DNA of 54,444 nt from assembly GCA_905233465.1 (NCBI GenBank), contig CAJOEI010000020.1, positions 1-54,444 of the forward strand, read 5' to 3'. The stretch is from an uncultured Bacteroidaceae bacterium. GTDB taxonomy: Bacteria > Bacteroidota > Bacteroidia > Bacteroidales > Bacteroidaceae. The position numbers were made by a program, and so were the translations under genes. The notes beneath the pieces are model-generated. The model saw only the letters and a list, made by a program, of their open reading frames with translations. It was not told where the DNA came from and did no database searches. Shown piece by piece: positions 11,074 to 19,053 of the stretch. Each line of letters starts with the position of its first letter. The first letter of the stretch is position 1.

Positions 11074-13740
11074 TCAAAGTTTCTTCTCCGGATACATTGT
11101 GTTCCACCACGTGGCGTCACCTTTGAGATAGCGTGCAAACCACGCTTCTATGGTCTGTTCCCACAGCAGGCGCTTGGTGTAGTCCATGATGTGGTGGTCC
11201 TGTTGGCTCACGAGCACCATCTCAACCTCGCGACCCAGCAGCTTCAGCGCGTTATACATCTGTATGCTCTCTCCTGGCGGCACGTTGGTGTCGGCATCGC
11301 CGTGCAGCAACAGCAGGGGCGAGTGGATGCGGTCGGCCAGATACAGCGGACTCTGGTCCACATAGAGCTGGCGGTCGGCCCAAGGATAGCGGTTGGCCAT
11401 CGACACCTCGCTGTAGGAATAGCCCCAGTAGCCTTCACCCCAGTAGCTCGTATGGTCGCTGATGCCGGCGTGACTGATGCCTGTGGCATAGATGTCTGTC
11501 TGCGTGAGCAGATACTGCGTCATGAAACCTCCGTAGCTCGCGCCTATGCAACCGATGTGCTGCGCATCCACATAGCTGTGCTCTGCCGCAAAAGCCTTCG
11601 TCGCACCGATGATGTCCTCTGCCGGGCCGTGACCCGCTGTGGCAACGTGGCGGGCCGAGAAGCGCTGGCCGTAGCCCGTGGCACCGCTGGGATTGATGAC
11701 CAACACCACATAGTCCTGTGCCGCGTAGGCGTGGTGGGGATAGCGCGTCTCGAAGTGGCGTGAGGTGGGCGAGCAGCCGCCGTAGTAGTTGACAATCATC
11801 GGATAGCGCTTCTCGGCATCGAAGTGTGGAGGCAGATAGTAGCGGCATTGTATGTCGTCGCCGCCCTCGTTGCGCCAGATCCATTCGCGGCAAGCACCCA
11901 GCTCTATGCCCTCCAGATTCTCAGCGCTCGCATCAGCCACAAGCAGCGTCCGTTGCGGCTGCAACATTGTGGATTGTGAATTGCGACCTCTCTTTTTCTC
12001 ATTGTGAATTGTGAATTGTGAATTATGCATTGTCAAAGCGTACAGCCTGTCGCTGTTGGATGCACTCTGTCCTGTCACCACGAGCACTGGGGCAGAGAAC
12101 GCCACATCCATGTTGAGCACAACCTCCTCTGGCAGTGCTATCTGACGAATCTCTCCGCTCATGATGTCGGCCTGGAAGACGTTGATGCTGTCGCGGTCCT
12201 CAGCCGTGAAATACAACTTCCCGTCACCATTGCACCATTCTATCCGCTGCACACAAGGATTAAAATCCCTCGTCAGAGGCGCGACTCTCCATTGACCATT
12301 AACCATTCTTGCTGAGGCAAGCGTCCCGATGGGCCGAGCGGACCATTGACCATTGACCTCCCTTCTCCCCTCCCTTGGGGAGGGGGTGGGGGTGGGCCGC
12401 CCTATCAAAAACAACTGCGAGTCAATCATGCTTGGCGTCTGGCCCTCGTCGACATTGGCCCCTATGCCGCCGAATGCTTCGGGGCTGCCCTGAACGATAA
12501 AGGTGTTGTTGTCGCCTGCAAAGACTGCGTTGTTCACAAAGCCGTCGGCAGCCACGATGGTGTCGGCTGCCAGCGTCTGCAGGTCTATGCGCAGGATGGT
12601 CATCAGCGTTGTGGGGCGCTGGGTGAGGCGGCTGCGCTGCAATGCTATGAGGGCGTAGCGTGAGTCGGCGCTGATGTCGAGTAGCGAGATGTTGGCATTG
12701 CTGTGCGTCAGCGGCTGCATGATGCCTGTGGCGATGTCATAGCGCGCCAGGCGATAGCGTGAGCCCCACGACGGCTGGCGGTCGTCGGGATGTATGACCT
12801 GATAGATTTCCTTGCGCTCGGCCGGACCGTCGTCCTTGAAGTAGTAAATCAGGCTCTTGTCGTCAGGCGTGATGTAGTAGCCACCCTGTGGCAGGTCCTT
12901 GGCCAGCGTCGTCTCGGCACCTGTGGCGGGGTCTCGTGCTATGAGTTCGCGACGCCCTTGTCCGTCCGTGCGCTCGAAGCAATATCTTGGCGTGCTGCAC
13001 AGCCAGCGTATACCCTCGCGCTCATCTACCACGCGCTGTGTTGCCAGCTCAATGACCAGAGTCTTCGTCTGCATCTGGCCGCCAGGCAGCGTGCGTCGCG
13101 TGCTCACGATGGCCCATTTGCCGTCTGCCGAGACCGATGCCCCTGAGATGCGCTTGGCGTGAATCACATCGCTGATGTTGTAGCTGCGGGGCGAGGTCAG
13201 CTTGCCTACAGAAATAGCTTCAGGCGTCTCTGTGCTGACGACGATGGACAGCGAATCGAGGCCATTCGTTGGGAGTGGTCCCTTCTCCCCTCCCTTGGGG
13301 AGGGGTCGGGGGTGGGCCACTTTCACCACTATTGTGTGGCGTGCGGCGGGCGTGAGCTGCAGTTCTGTGCCCGGTGCCGACGGCTGGCCGTCGAGGTATA
13401 TGCGACTATGCTTCACTCCATTGACATTCACCTTGGCCTTGGCAAATGTCTTGGCCTCAATGTCGAACGACAGCAGATGCAGCTCTGCAGCAACATTTTC
13501 TATTGAACATTGACCGTTATTCATTGACCATTGACCATTGACCATTGACTCCTCCATCACTTTTTCCACGTCGAACGCCTTTTGAGTAGCGTCGAGGCTG
13601 TCGAGCATAACAGGTTTCAGGATAGGGTAGGGGCCCGCATGGCGATACTCCTTAACGACAATGTCTGTGTTGTCCGCCACCGCAGTGGCTACTGCGCAGC
13701 ACAGTGCTGCTGCTACGATGAAGTGAAGATGTTTATGCAT
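11074..13740 (-). CDS. S9 family (DPP IV-like) peptidase with in-frame repeat insertions
   Basis: An 888-residue exported serine peptidase of the prolyl oligopeptidase family. ATG 13740 gives a signal peptide (MHKHLHFIVAAALCCAVATA). An N-terminal beta-propeller is followed by an alpha/beta-hydrolase domain from about residue 620. The triad by alignment to DPP IV is Ser735 in IGASYGGF, Asp817 in HGDADTNV and His849 in QQDHHIMD. The protein contains stretches that are translations of the local DNA repeats: VNGQWS-type at about 65-80, 461-467 and 479-485; Pro/Gly-rich at 142-160 and 448-460; NSQFTIHNE at about 573-581. All lie in the N-terminal region or propeller, none in the catalytic domain, and none breaks the frame. 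The enzyme may therefore still fold. Substrate is unknown. Confidence 0.9.
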   Translation of the reverse strand: MHKHLHFIVAAALCCAVATAVADNTDIVVKEYRHAGPYPILKPVMLDSLDATQKAFDVEKVMEESMVNGQWSMNNGQCSIENVAAELHLLSFDIEAKTFAKAKVNVNGVKHSRIYLDGQPSAPGTELQLTPAARHTIVVKVAHPRPLPKGGEKGPLPTNGLDSLSIVVSTETPEAISVGKLTSPRSYNISDVIHAKRISGASVSADGKWAIVSTRRTLPGGQMQTKTLVIELATQRVVDEREGIRWLCSTPRYCFERTDGQGRRELIARDPATGAETTLAKDLPQGGYYITPDDKSLIYYFKDDGPAERKEIYQVIHPDDRQPSWGSRYRLARYDIATGIMQPLTHSNANISLLDISADSRYALIALQRSRLTQRPTTLMTILRIDLQTLAADTIVAADGFVNNAVFAGDNNTFIVQGSPEAFGGIGANVDEGQTPSMIDSQLFLIGRPTPTPSPREGRREVNGQWSARPIGTLASARMVNGQWRVAPLTRDFNPCVQRIEWCNGDGKLYFTAEDRDSINVFQADIMSGEIRQIALPEEVVLNMDVAFSAPVLVVTGQSASNSDRLYALTMHNSQFTIHNEKKRGRNSQSTMLQPQRTLLVADASAENLEGIELGACREWIWRNEGGDDIQCRYYLPPHFDAEKRYPMIVNYYGGCSPTSRHFETRYPHHAYAAQDYVVLVINPSGATGYGQRFSARHVATAGHGPAEDIIGATKAFAAEHSYVDAQHIGCIGASYGGFMTQYLLTQTDIYATGISHAGISDHTSYWGEGYWGYSYSEVSMANRYPWADRQLYVDQSPLYLADRIHSPLLLLHGDADTNVPPGESIQMYNALKLLGREVEMVLVSQQDHHIMDYTKRLLWEQTIEAWFARYLKGDATWWNTMYPEKKL
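11964..12036. repeat. AATTGTG-class heptamers inside the peptidase gene
   Basis: Two runs of ATTGTGA-type units (11964-11983 and 11999-12036) sit inside the coding region. They are translated as NSQFTIHNEKK and NSQSTML. The same units occur between genes elsewhere. They add a 7-residue-period segment without a stop codon. Confidence 0.85.
12287..12398. repeat. CCATTGA heptamers plus GC-rich element inside the peptidase gene
   Basis: Heptamers CCATTGA/CCATTAA at 12290-12310 and 12342-12357 are followed by a GC-rich element at 12361-12398 (CCCCTCCC, TTG, GGGAGGGG, then GTGGGGGTGGG). All are in frame within the peptidase gene and encode VNGQWS peptides and a Pro-rich segment. Confidence 0.85.
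13281..13318. repeat. GC-rich G-run element inside the peptidase gene
   Basis: A second copy of the element CCCCTCCC-TTG-GGGAGGGG followed by TCGGGGGTGGG, in frame and encoding HPRPLPKGGEKGP. The plus strand has four G-runs with short loops, a potential G-quadruplex motif. Confidence 0.8.
13498..13552. repeat. CCATTGA heptamers inside the peptidase gene
   Basis: About seven units related to CCATTGA (GAACATT, GACCGTT, ATTGACC and similar) within codons for residues about 64-81 (SMVNGQWSMNNGQCSIEN). The peptide shows the 7-residue periodicity expected from a 7-nt repeat read through 21 nt. Confidence 0.85.
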
Positions 13741-13748
13741 AGTGTGAC

Positions 13749-13780
13749 GCGGCAAAGCCGCAGTTTAAAGTTTCAAATCG
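13749..13780. repeat. Triloop palindrome GCGGC-AAA-GCCGC with TTTAAAG tail
   Basis: A perfect 5-bp palindrome with a 3-nt loop (13749-13761), followed by TTTAAAG-type units. It lies between the S9 peptidase start codon and its -7 box, so it would be transcribed in the 5' leader. Confidence 0.7.
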
Positions 13781-13783
13781 TCG

Positions 13784-13814
13784 CAAAGATACACATTGTT
13801 TGTAAAAGCACAAC
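13784..13814 (-). promoter_or_regulatory. Promoter of the S9 peptidase gene
   Basis: On the minus strand GTTG (13811-13814) precedes TATCTTTG (13784-13791) by 19 bp. The -7 match is exact and the -33 is one base off. The start codon is 43 bp downstream. Confidence 0.65.
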
Positions 13815-13860
13815 CCCAATGTCCGATTTTTTTCATTCTCCATTGTCCATTTCTTCCCTA

Positions 13861-13982
13861 GCCTCCCTTCTCTCCTCCCTTGGGGCGACTGGGGTCTTTA
13901 GAGAAGCCACAGAATGTGGCTTCGGCCCCACAAAGGGGAGCAAGTCCCCACTTGCGACGGTGGCCGGGCTGGGGGTGGGCCG
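13861..13982. repeat. Split GC-rich element with internal hairpins
   Basis: The left half CCTCCCTTGGGG and the right half CCGGGCTGGGGGTGGGCC of the common GC-rich element are separated by about 85 bp. The intervening DNA carries hairpins GCCACA-GAA-TGTGGC and GCAAGT-CCCC-ACTTGC. This suggests a longer form of the element, of which other copies are deletion derivatives. Confidence 0.65.
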
Positions 13983-14261
13983 TCTATGCTATTGCCTCGT
14001 GCTGGCAACGCATGCGCATCGTGCGGATATTTCTCTATTGTGCTGCAAAGGTACGTCATACATATTGCGGTTTTCGAATGATTGAGGTACCTGATTCGAT
14101 GTTTTGGTTGCTAAATCGGCCTTTGGTATCATCGCCTCGCGCGCGCGTTACATGCGTTTTTGCCATAATCAACCTACATGCCTACATGAACAGCATCTAA
14201 TACGTTGTGAATATGCGAGATAAGACTGTGTAGGTTAGCATGTAGGTTATGACGATAATAC

Positions 14262-14306
14262 GCGGCTGCGCCGCAGTTTAAAGTTTATGGTTTAAAGTTT
14301 AAAGAC
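14262..14306. repeat. Triloop palindrome GCGGC-TGC-GCCGC with TTTAAAG heptamers
   Basis: The palindrome at 14262-14274 is directly followed by heptamers (AGTTTAA, AGTTTAT, GGTTTAA). Same architecture as the copies at 1618 and 13749, with a different loop. Confidence 0.75.
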
Positions 14307-14327
14307 CTCTGGCCAAGGCCGGATCAA

Positions 14328-14438
14328 GTATCACCTGATGAGACGCATGAGTATCTCTGGTGAGACGCACAAGTATCACCGGTGATACTCGCAAGTATCA
14401 CTGGAGATACACGCGCGTATCATCAGGTGATACATTTG
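14328..14438. repeat. Five tandem 22-bp palindromic units
   Basis: Units starting with GTATC begin at 14328, 14351, 14373, 14395 and 14417 (spacing 23, 22, 22, 22). The central unit contains the perfect 16-bp palindrome GTATCACCGGTGATAC. The outer arms GTATCACCTGATGA and TCATCAGGTGATAC, and the inner pair GTATCTC/GAGATAC, are all symmetric about 14380.5. The whole block is therefore both a tandem array and one large dyad. Confidence 0.85.
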
Positions 14439-14581
14439 CTCGAAACTGTTCAATATTTCCACCATCCATGAAAAAAAGTGGTAAAACCTTGCCTCAGATT
14501 CAAAACTAATCCCTATTTTTGCAGGCGAAAGGGCATGAATCGAGAATGTAGGAAGTTCAAGACACCAAATAACAAAGATGG

Positions 14582-14627
14582 ATACAGCGAATGCCCACAC
14601 CATCAGAGGTGTGGGCATTCGCTGTAT
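14582..14627. repeat. Perfect 20-bp hairpin
   Basis: Arms 14582-14601 and 14608-14627 (ATACAGCGAATGCCCACACC and its complement) are perfectly complementary around the loop ATCAGA. There is no T-tract on either side, so it is not a normal terminator, although it lies 91 bp downstream of the GH16 stop. Confidence 0.8.
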
Positions 14628-14717
14628 TCGGCAATATCATGCTAATTTTGTTTGTGGTAATTTGATGGAATAGCGAAAACATCGCACGAATTCCTCGTTA
14701 AAGATGCAGAAAGTGGG

Positions 14718-15563
14718 CTATTTTTGGAAAACGCGCACATAATCTATTTCGTAGCGCATAGGGAAATCTGCAGGGTTGTACTGCCTTACGCGCGTGTCCA
14801 AGGCGAGGTTAAGTAGGAGGTATTGGGGATTATGGAAGGGATTAATACCTGTGCCCCGCAGCTTGCCGTTGACGGTAAGGCTGAGGTCAATTGCATTAAG
14901 CAGTTCATCGTCAAGAAAAAGTTGGATGGAACTTTCGTCCCAATCTATACGCCAGACATGAAAACGCTCTGCCCAAGCAGGGTCACGCTCTGTGAAGTGA
15001 GTGAGAGGGGTGTGGGAAGAGTCCCATTTCGGGGCCGTTTCACCGGCCCAGCAGGCATTGGCAAGAATGCTTGGCCGTCCCTTGTATTGATAGTACTCCA
15101 TCATGTCTATCTCGCCACAAGCAGGCCAGCCTCCCTTATCTCCCAACAGCCAAATAGCAGGCCAAGCTCCTAAACAGACAGGGATGCGGGCACGTACTTC
15201 GACACGTCCGTAGATGAAAGAGAAAAGTCCTCTTGTTTTCACGGAGCCGCTTGTCCACAGAATTCGAGGACGGTTGTTACGCCAATGCGGGCTTCCCGCT
15301 TTGTAGGATGGGCATGGGAAGTCGGCAGGGCGCGCTTCAATAACGAGGTGACCGTCGCGCTGGAATACGTTCTCTGCAGTGTACCATTGTAATTCCTCGT
15401 TGCGTTCGAAACCGCGCTCATAAGTCCACTTCGTTGAATCTGGGATTCCGTCAGCATCGAATTCGTCTTGCCAAACAAGATGCCAGTCCTCATTCTGTGC
15501 AAAAGCATTGATAGGAAAGATTGCGGACAACGCTAAACAAGATATGATGAAGGCTTTTTTCAT
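14718..15563 (-). CDS. Secreted GH16 beta-glucanase
   Basis: A 281-residue single-domain GH16 enzyme with signal peptide 1-22 (MKKAFIISCLALSAIFPINA). The catalytic block CGEIDMMEYY gives nucleophile Glu151, Asp153 and acid/base Glu156 in the ExDxxE arrangement of laminarinase or lichenase-type GH16. Other family blocks are WHLVWQDEFD, GHLVIEARP, YGRVEVRARIP, WPAIWLLG and FHVWRIDWDESSIQLFLDD. It probably cleaves mixed-linkage or beta-1,3-glucan outside the cytoplasmic membrane; the exact linkage cannot be read here. Composition is more A+T-rich than the flanking sugar operons and it sits between remnant-rich gaps, which suggests acquisition. Confidence 0.93.
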   Translation of the reverse strand: MKKAFIISCLALSAIFPINAFAQNEDWHLVWQDEFDADGIPDSTKWTYERGFERNEELQWYTAENVFQRDGHLVIEARPADFPCPSYKAGSPHWRNNRPRILWTSGSVKTRGLFSFIYGRVEVRARIPVCLGAWPAIWLLGDKGGWPACGEIDMMEYYQYKGRPSILANACWAGETAPKWDSSHTPLTHFTERDPAWAERFHVWRIDWDESSIQLFLDDELLNAIDLSLTVNGKLRGTGINPFHNPQYLLLNLALDTRVRQYNPADFPMRYEIDYVRVFQK

Positions 15564-15713
15564 TTATACACTATAAATATGACAATGTGGTTGACTTATC
15601 TGTTAATCTCTTGTTTTCTTTATGTTTCCTGTATTTCGTGGGCAAGAGGCCGAAGGCGCGGCAGCAATACTTGCTATGTTACGTATATTATAAAAACGTA
15701 AAAACTATAAATT

Positions 15714-15860
15714 TTATTGCGCCAAATCGTCGTTGGGCGTAAGTTTTACTCCAAAGGGAATCCGGCGAATAGCTGCTGTGCTGTAATCTGACAACTCATC
15801 TTATACGAAGTGTTATAAGGAATCAAAGGACGACCCTCTGATTCGCTAAGCAATTAACCG
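15714..15860 (-). pseudogene. C-terminal remnant of an unidentified gene
   Basis: On the minus strand one frame reads RPLIPYNTSYKMSCQ and an overlapping frame reads DELSDYSTAAIRRIPFGVKL..DDLAQ to a stop at 15714-15716. Both frames look protein-like and are joined by a probable frameshift near 15800. No start is visible; an in-frame stop precedes the first part. I do not recognise the family. Confidence 0.3.
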
Positions 15861-15904
15861 CGGTCATTTTGGTCAAGGTCATTTGTCAAAATCGATTTTG
15901 TATG

Positions 15905-15935
15905 AAAAAGGAGCATCCGACATCTCGGATGCTCC
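15905..15935 (-). terminator. Terminator of the arabinose operon
   Basis: On the minus strand GGAGCATCCGA, loop GATG, TCGGATGCTCC forms a perfect 11-bp stem followed by TTTTTCATAC. It lies about 60 bp after the araA stop. Confidence 0.85.
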
Positions 15936-15954
15936 AATTCGTGAACGAGAATTG

Positions 15955-15993
15955 TCAATTGTGAATTCTCAATTTTCAATTTTCAATTCTCAA
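15955..15993. repeat. AATTTTC-class heptamers at the araA stop
   Basis: Units CAATTGT, GAATTCT, CAATTTT, CAATTTT and CAATTCT run from the terminator to the araA stop codon with a 7-bp period. Confidence 0.8.
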
Positions 15994-17526
15994 TTACTTC
16001 AGCGCCTTGTTCAGCATGTAATAGACTTCGTTGTTGCGGAGCTGCTGCTTGAAGTCGGCGATGTTCGTCTGCTTGTTGATCTTCACATACTCGATGCCCG
16101 TCATCTCAGCGAAGTCCTCCCAGTACTCTTCATTGATATCGTAGGAGAAGGCGCTGTGGTGAGTACCGCCGGCGAGGATCCATGCAGCGGCACCGATCTC
16201 GAAGGTCGGCTGAGGAATCCAGAGGGCAGAAGCCACGGGCAGGTTGGGCATGGGCTTCGGCTCGATGCACTCAACCTCTTGAGAGATGAGACGGAAGCGG
16301 TTGCCGAGGTCAACGACAGTAGCCTTGATGCCGGCACCAGTCTTGCTGGTGAACACGAGGCGGGCCGTCTGCTGCTTGCGGATACCGATGCCGAGGAAGT
16401 GAACTTCGAGCTTTGGCTTGTCGACAGCAATCATTGGGCAGATCTCGAGCATGTGGCTCTGCAGGCATGAGCTGCGGTCGCCAGCGAAGTTGAGGGTATA
16501 GTCCTCGAGGAAGGAGCAACCGATGGGCATTCCCTGCTGGATGACCCACAGAGTGCGATAGAGGCAAGCGGTCTTCCAGTCGCCTTCGGCACCGAAGCCG
16601 TAACCTTCCTGCATCAGACGCTGTGAAGCGAGGCCAGGAATCTGGTCGAAACCAACGAAGTTGGGATCATCGATGTCAGCATCACCGAGGTCGTCGAAGT
16701 TGGTGGTGAAGGCGGTTGCGCCCTCATCCTTCAGCACGCGGCGCAGAGCAATCTCAGCCTTGGCTGCGTTGTGAACCTTCTCCCAATATACCTTCTCGCC
16801 GCTCTCGTCGATCTTGATGGTGTAGAGCTTCTTGTACTCCTCAACGAGCTCGTCGGCTTCCTTGTCGGTAACCTTCTTGAAGTAGTCCATCAGAGAGCTT
16901 ACGGGATAGTAGTCAACGTGGTAGCCCAGACGCTGCTCGAACTCAACACGGTCGCCATCGGTAACAGCAACGTTGTTCATGTTCATACCGAACATGAGGC
17001 AGCGTACGTTGTGAGCGTCAGCAACGCCAGCTGCTACGCGAGCCCAAACGGCAATCTGCTTCTGTGCCTTCTCGTCCTTCCAGTAGCCGCAAACGACCTT
17101 GCGAGCCACGCGCATGCGAGTGCAGATATGACCGAACTCGATGTCGCCGTGGGCGCTCTGGTTGAGGTTCATGAAGTCCATGTCGATCTCGCCCCAAGGA
17201 ATCTCGGCGTTGTACTGGGTATGGAAGTGGAGTAGGGGCTTCTGCAGCTGCTGCAGACCCTTGATCCACATCTTGGCGGGAGAGAAAGTGTGCATCCAGG
17301 TGATGATACCTGCGCACTTCTCATCATTGTTGGCAGCCAGCATGATCTGCTCCACTTCCTTGGAGCTGTTGGCTGTGCCCTTGTAGATAATCTTAACGGG
17401 GATGTTGCCGCTGGCATTGAGGCCCTCGACCATTTCCTTGGAGTGAGCGTCAACAGCAATGACTGCGTCACCTCCGTAGAGCAACTGTGCACCAGTCACC
17501 CACCAAATCTCTAAATCTTTGAACAT
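15994..17526 (-). CDS. araA: L-arabinose isomerase
   Basis: A 510-residue L-arabinose isomerase: L-arabinose to L-ribulose, cytoplasmic, Mn-dependent. It can be aligned end to end with the E. coli enzyme. Landmarks are WWVTGAQLLYGGDAV at the N-terminus, CAGIITWMHTFSPAKMWIKG, HFHTQYNAEIPWGEIDMDFM, NLNQSAHGDIEFG, the metal-site blocks GYGFGAEGDWKTA and SHMLEICPMIAVD, and ILAGGTHHSAFS near the C-terminus. It is the last gene of the operon and is followed by a hairpin terminator. A GC-rich inverted-repeat element of about 130 bp separates it from araD, which may affect its expression relative to the upstream genes. Confidence 0.97.
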   Translation of the reverse strand: MFKDLEIWWVTGAQLLYGGDAVIAVDAHSKEMVEGLNASGNIPVKIIYKGTANSSKEVEQIMLAANNDEKCAGIITWMHTFSPAKMWIKGLQQLQKPLLHFHTQYNAEIPWGEIDMDFMNLNQSAHGDIEFGHICTRMRVARKVVCGYWKDEKAQKQIAVWARVAAGVADAHNVRCLMFGMNMNNVAVTDGDRVEFEQRLGYHVDYYPVSSLMDYFKKVTDKEADELVEEYKKLYTIKIDESGEKVYWEKVHNAAKAEIALRRVLKDEGATAFTTNFDDLGDADIDDPNFVGFDQIPGLASQRLMQEGYGFGAEGDWKTACLYRTLWVIQQGMPIGCSFLEDYTLNFAGDRSSCLQSHMLEICPMIAVDKPKLEVHFLGIGIRKQQTARLVFTSKTGAGIKATVVDLGNRFRLISQEVECIEPKPMPNLPVASALWIPQPTFEIGAAAWILAGGTHHSAFSYDINEEYWEDFAEMTGIEYVKINKQTNIADFKQQLRNNEVYYMLNKALK

Positions 17527-17529
17527 TTC

Positions 17530-17658
17530 CTAAAGCCCCCCTTTAATCCCCCCAAGGGGGGAAGACCAATAGGGGCAACGGGTCTATAGTTAGTGAATAA
17601 TGATTTTGTGTCAGTCTCTTTTCTCCTCCCCCTTGGGGGAGGTCGGGAGGGGGCTTCT
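17530..17658. repeat. GC-rich element pair in inverted orientation between araD and araA
   Basis: Two copies of the GC-rich element face each other: AAGCCCCCCTTTAAT.. at 17533 with CCCCCCAAGGGGGG, and CCCCCTTGGGGG ..GGGAGGGGGCTT at 17629-17657. The outermost AAGCCCCC/GGGGGCTT arms form terminal inverted repeats around about 75 bp. The arrangement is MITE-like and interrupts an operon. Confidence 0.75.
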
Positions 17659-18361
17659 ATTTCTTTTTCTGGCCGTAGTAAGCATTTGGCCCGTGCTTCC
17701 TTGAATAGTGCTTCTCGATGAGCAGCGGATTCATGGTAAGGGCGGGGTTGACGCTGAAGGCTACGAAGGCCATCTTGGCGCACTGCTCCATCACCTTGGC
17801 GTTGTAGACAGCGTTGTCGGGAGAGGTGCCCCACGAGAAGGGGCCGTGGTTCTTGACCAGCACGGCAGGAGTGTGGTCGGGGTTAATCTTGCGGATGTTA
17901 AGTATCTCATCCACAATGACGTTACCCGTCTCCAGCTCATACTGTCCTTTAACCTCTGCCTCGGTCATATCACGCGTGCAGGGGATATCCTTGTAGAAGT
18001 AGTCGGCATGTGTGGTGCCGATGTTGGGGATATCCTTGCCGGCCTGTGCGAAGGCTGTGGCATAGGTGCTGTGGGTGTGGACTACGCCCTGGATGTTGGG
18101 GAATGCCTTGTAGAGCACGAGGTGTGTGGGGGTATCGCTGCTGGGGTTGAGGTCACCTTCGACAACCTTGCCTGTCTCGAGGTCTACGACAACCATATCG
18201 CTGGCCTTCATGTCATCGTAGCTCACACCTGATGGCTTGATGACAACAAGGCCTTTCTCGCGATCGATGCCGGACACATTGCCCCATGTGAATATCACCA
18301 AACCCTGCTTTACCAAGTCAAGGTTGGCCTTGAATACTTTCTGTTTGAGTTCTTCTAACAT
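17657..18361 (-). CDS. araD: L-ribulose-5-phosphate 4-epimerase
   Basis: A 234-residue class II aldolase-family epimerase: L-ribulose-5-P to D-xylulose-5-P, cytoplasmic, Zn-dependent. ATG 18361 gives [16 protein letters not shown], matching the E. coli AraD start; an in-frame TTG at 18373 is less likely. Zinc ligands His95 and His97 are in VVHTHSTYA and the third is His172 in NHGPFSWG. Asp76 in SSDTPTH is also conserved. It starts 14 bp after the araR stop, so the two are co-transcribed. Its stop codon abuts the GC-rich inverted element that separates it from araA. Confidence 0.96.
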   Translation of the reverse strand: MLEELKQKVFKANLDLVKQGLVIFTWGNVSGIDREKGLVVIKPSGVSYDDMKASDMVVVDLETGKVVEGDLNPSSDTPTHLVLYKAFPNIQGVVHTHSTYATAFAQAGKDIPNIGTTHADYFYKDIPCTRDMTEAEVKGQYELETGNVIVDEILNIRKINPDHTPAVLVKNHGPFSWGTSPDNAVYNAKVMEQCAKMAFVAFSVNPALTMNPLLIEKHYSRKHGPNAYYGQKKK

Positions 18362-18375
18362 AATACTATTCAATT

Positions 18376-19050
18376 TTACAATTTGAATTTCTTTTCTATG
18401 TTATATGCTTCCTCGTTGAAGCGATAGAGAGCTGCACCACGCCGTGAAGTCAGTTTGTCCACAGCGTCTGTCTTCTCTATGAACGACATCTCGGCCACAC
18501 GCTTGCGGAAATTGCGTTTGTCTATTGACTCACCTATGATGGCTTCGTAGAGCTGCTGCAGTTGAGTGAGAGTGAACAGCTCTGGCAGGAGCTTGAAACC
18601 TACGGGCGCACGATGGACAAGTGCAACCAGCTTGACATAAGCCTTATCAACCATATCGCGATGGTCAAAGAGCAGGGGTGGCAAATTCTTGATGTCCTCC
18701 CAGTAGGCCGAATGCTCGTGAGTCAGCTCATGGTTAATCTCATCAATATCCACGAGAGCGAAGTATGCTATAGAGATGACTCGGTCGCCAGAGTCGCGGT
18801 TCACCGAACCGAAGGCACCCACCTGACGCATGTAGATGTCATGCAGTCCTGTCAGTTTATGAAGCACTCGCACTGCCGCAGCATCGATATCCTCGTCGCG
18901 GCGGACGAAGCCACCCATGAGTGACCATTCGCCCGCACGCGGCTCAAAAGGACGTCGCTGTAGCAGCAACTTCAGGGCTCCGCGATGGAAACCGAAGATG
19001 ATGCAGTCTACTGCAACATGGAATTTCGGATATTGACTGTAGTAGTTCAT
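18376..19050 (-). CDS. araR: Nudix-type transcriptional regulator of arabinose utilisation (AraR-like)
   Basis: A 224-residue protein with an N-terminal Nudix fold (about 1-150) and a C-terminal winged helix (about 155-224; [37 protein letters not shown]). The Nudix box region reads [24 protein letters not shown]. It lacks the REUxEE acidic core, so hydrolase activity is unlikely and ligand sensing is expected. Bacteroides thetaiotaomicron controls arabinose genes with a Nudix-family AraR encoded in an equivalent cluster, and the position here between transporter and araD supports the same role. Its start is 3 bp after the araP stop (tight coupling). The effector and operator are not proven by sequence. 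Confidence 0.85.
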   Translation of the reverse strand: MNYYSQYPKFHVAVDCIIFGFHRGALKLLLQRRPFEPRAGEWSLMGGFVRRDEDIDAAAVRVLHKLTGLHDIYMRQVGAFGSVNRDSGDRVISIAYFALVDIDEINHELTHEHSAYWEDIKNLPPLLFDHRDMVDKAYVKLVALVHRAPVGFKLLPELFTLTQLQQLYEAIIGESIDKRNFRKRVAEMSFIEKTDAVDKLTSRRGAALYRFNEEAYNIEKKFKL

Positions 19051-19053
19051 CTA

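Larger units (their letters stand above)
13741..14717. other. 977-bp repeat-rich gap without a recognised gene
   Basis: Between the S9 peptidase and GH16 genes I see no convincing protein gene. The gap holds two triloop palindromes, a GC-rich element with internal hairpins (13861-13982), an inverted repeat CCTACATGC (14173-14181) / GCATGTAGG (14238-14246), a 22-bp palindromic array, a promoter-like leader segment at about 14510-14545, and a perfect 20-bp hairpin. It looks like an accumulation site for small elements. Confidence 0.7.
15564..15993. other. 430-bp gap with a gene remnant and araA terminator
   Basis: Between GH16 and araA the DNA contains a decayed coding segment on the minus strand (about 15714-15860), the araA terminator hairpin (15905-15935) and a heptameric tract (15955-15993). 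The left part (15564-15710) is A+T-rich with no recognisable element apart from being upstream of GH16. Confidence 0.6.

Noticed and set aside
14328..14438. Tandem 22-bp units considered as a CRISPR array
   Set aside because: Units are contiguous palindromes without unique spacers, and no cas genes are present.
18376..19050. Nudix protein as an active NTP pyrophosphohydrolase
   Set aside because: The Nudix box lacks the REUxEE glutamates, and the C-terminal winged helix and operon context fit a regulator.
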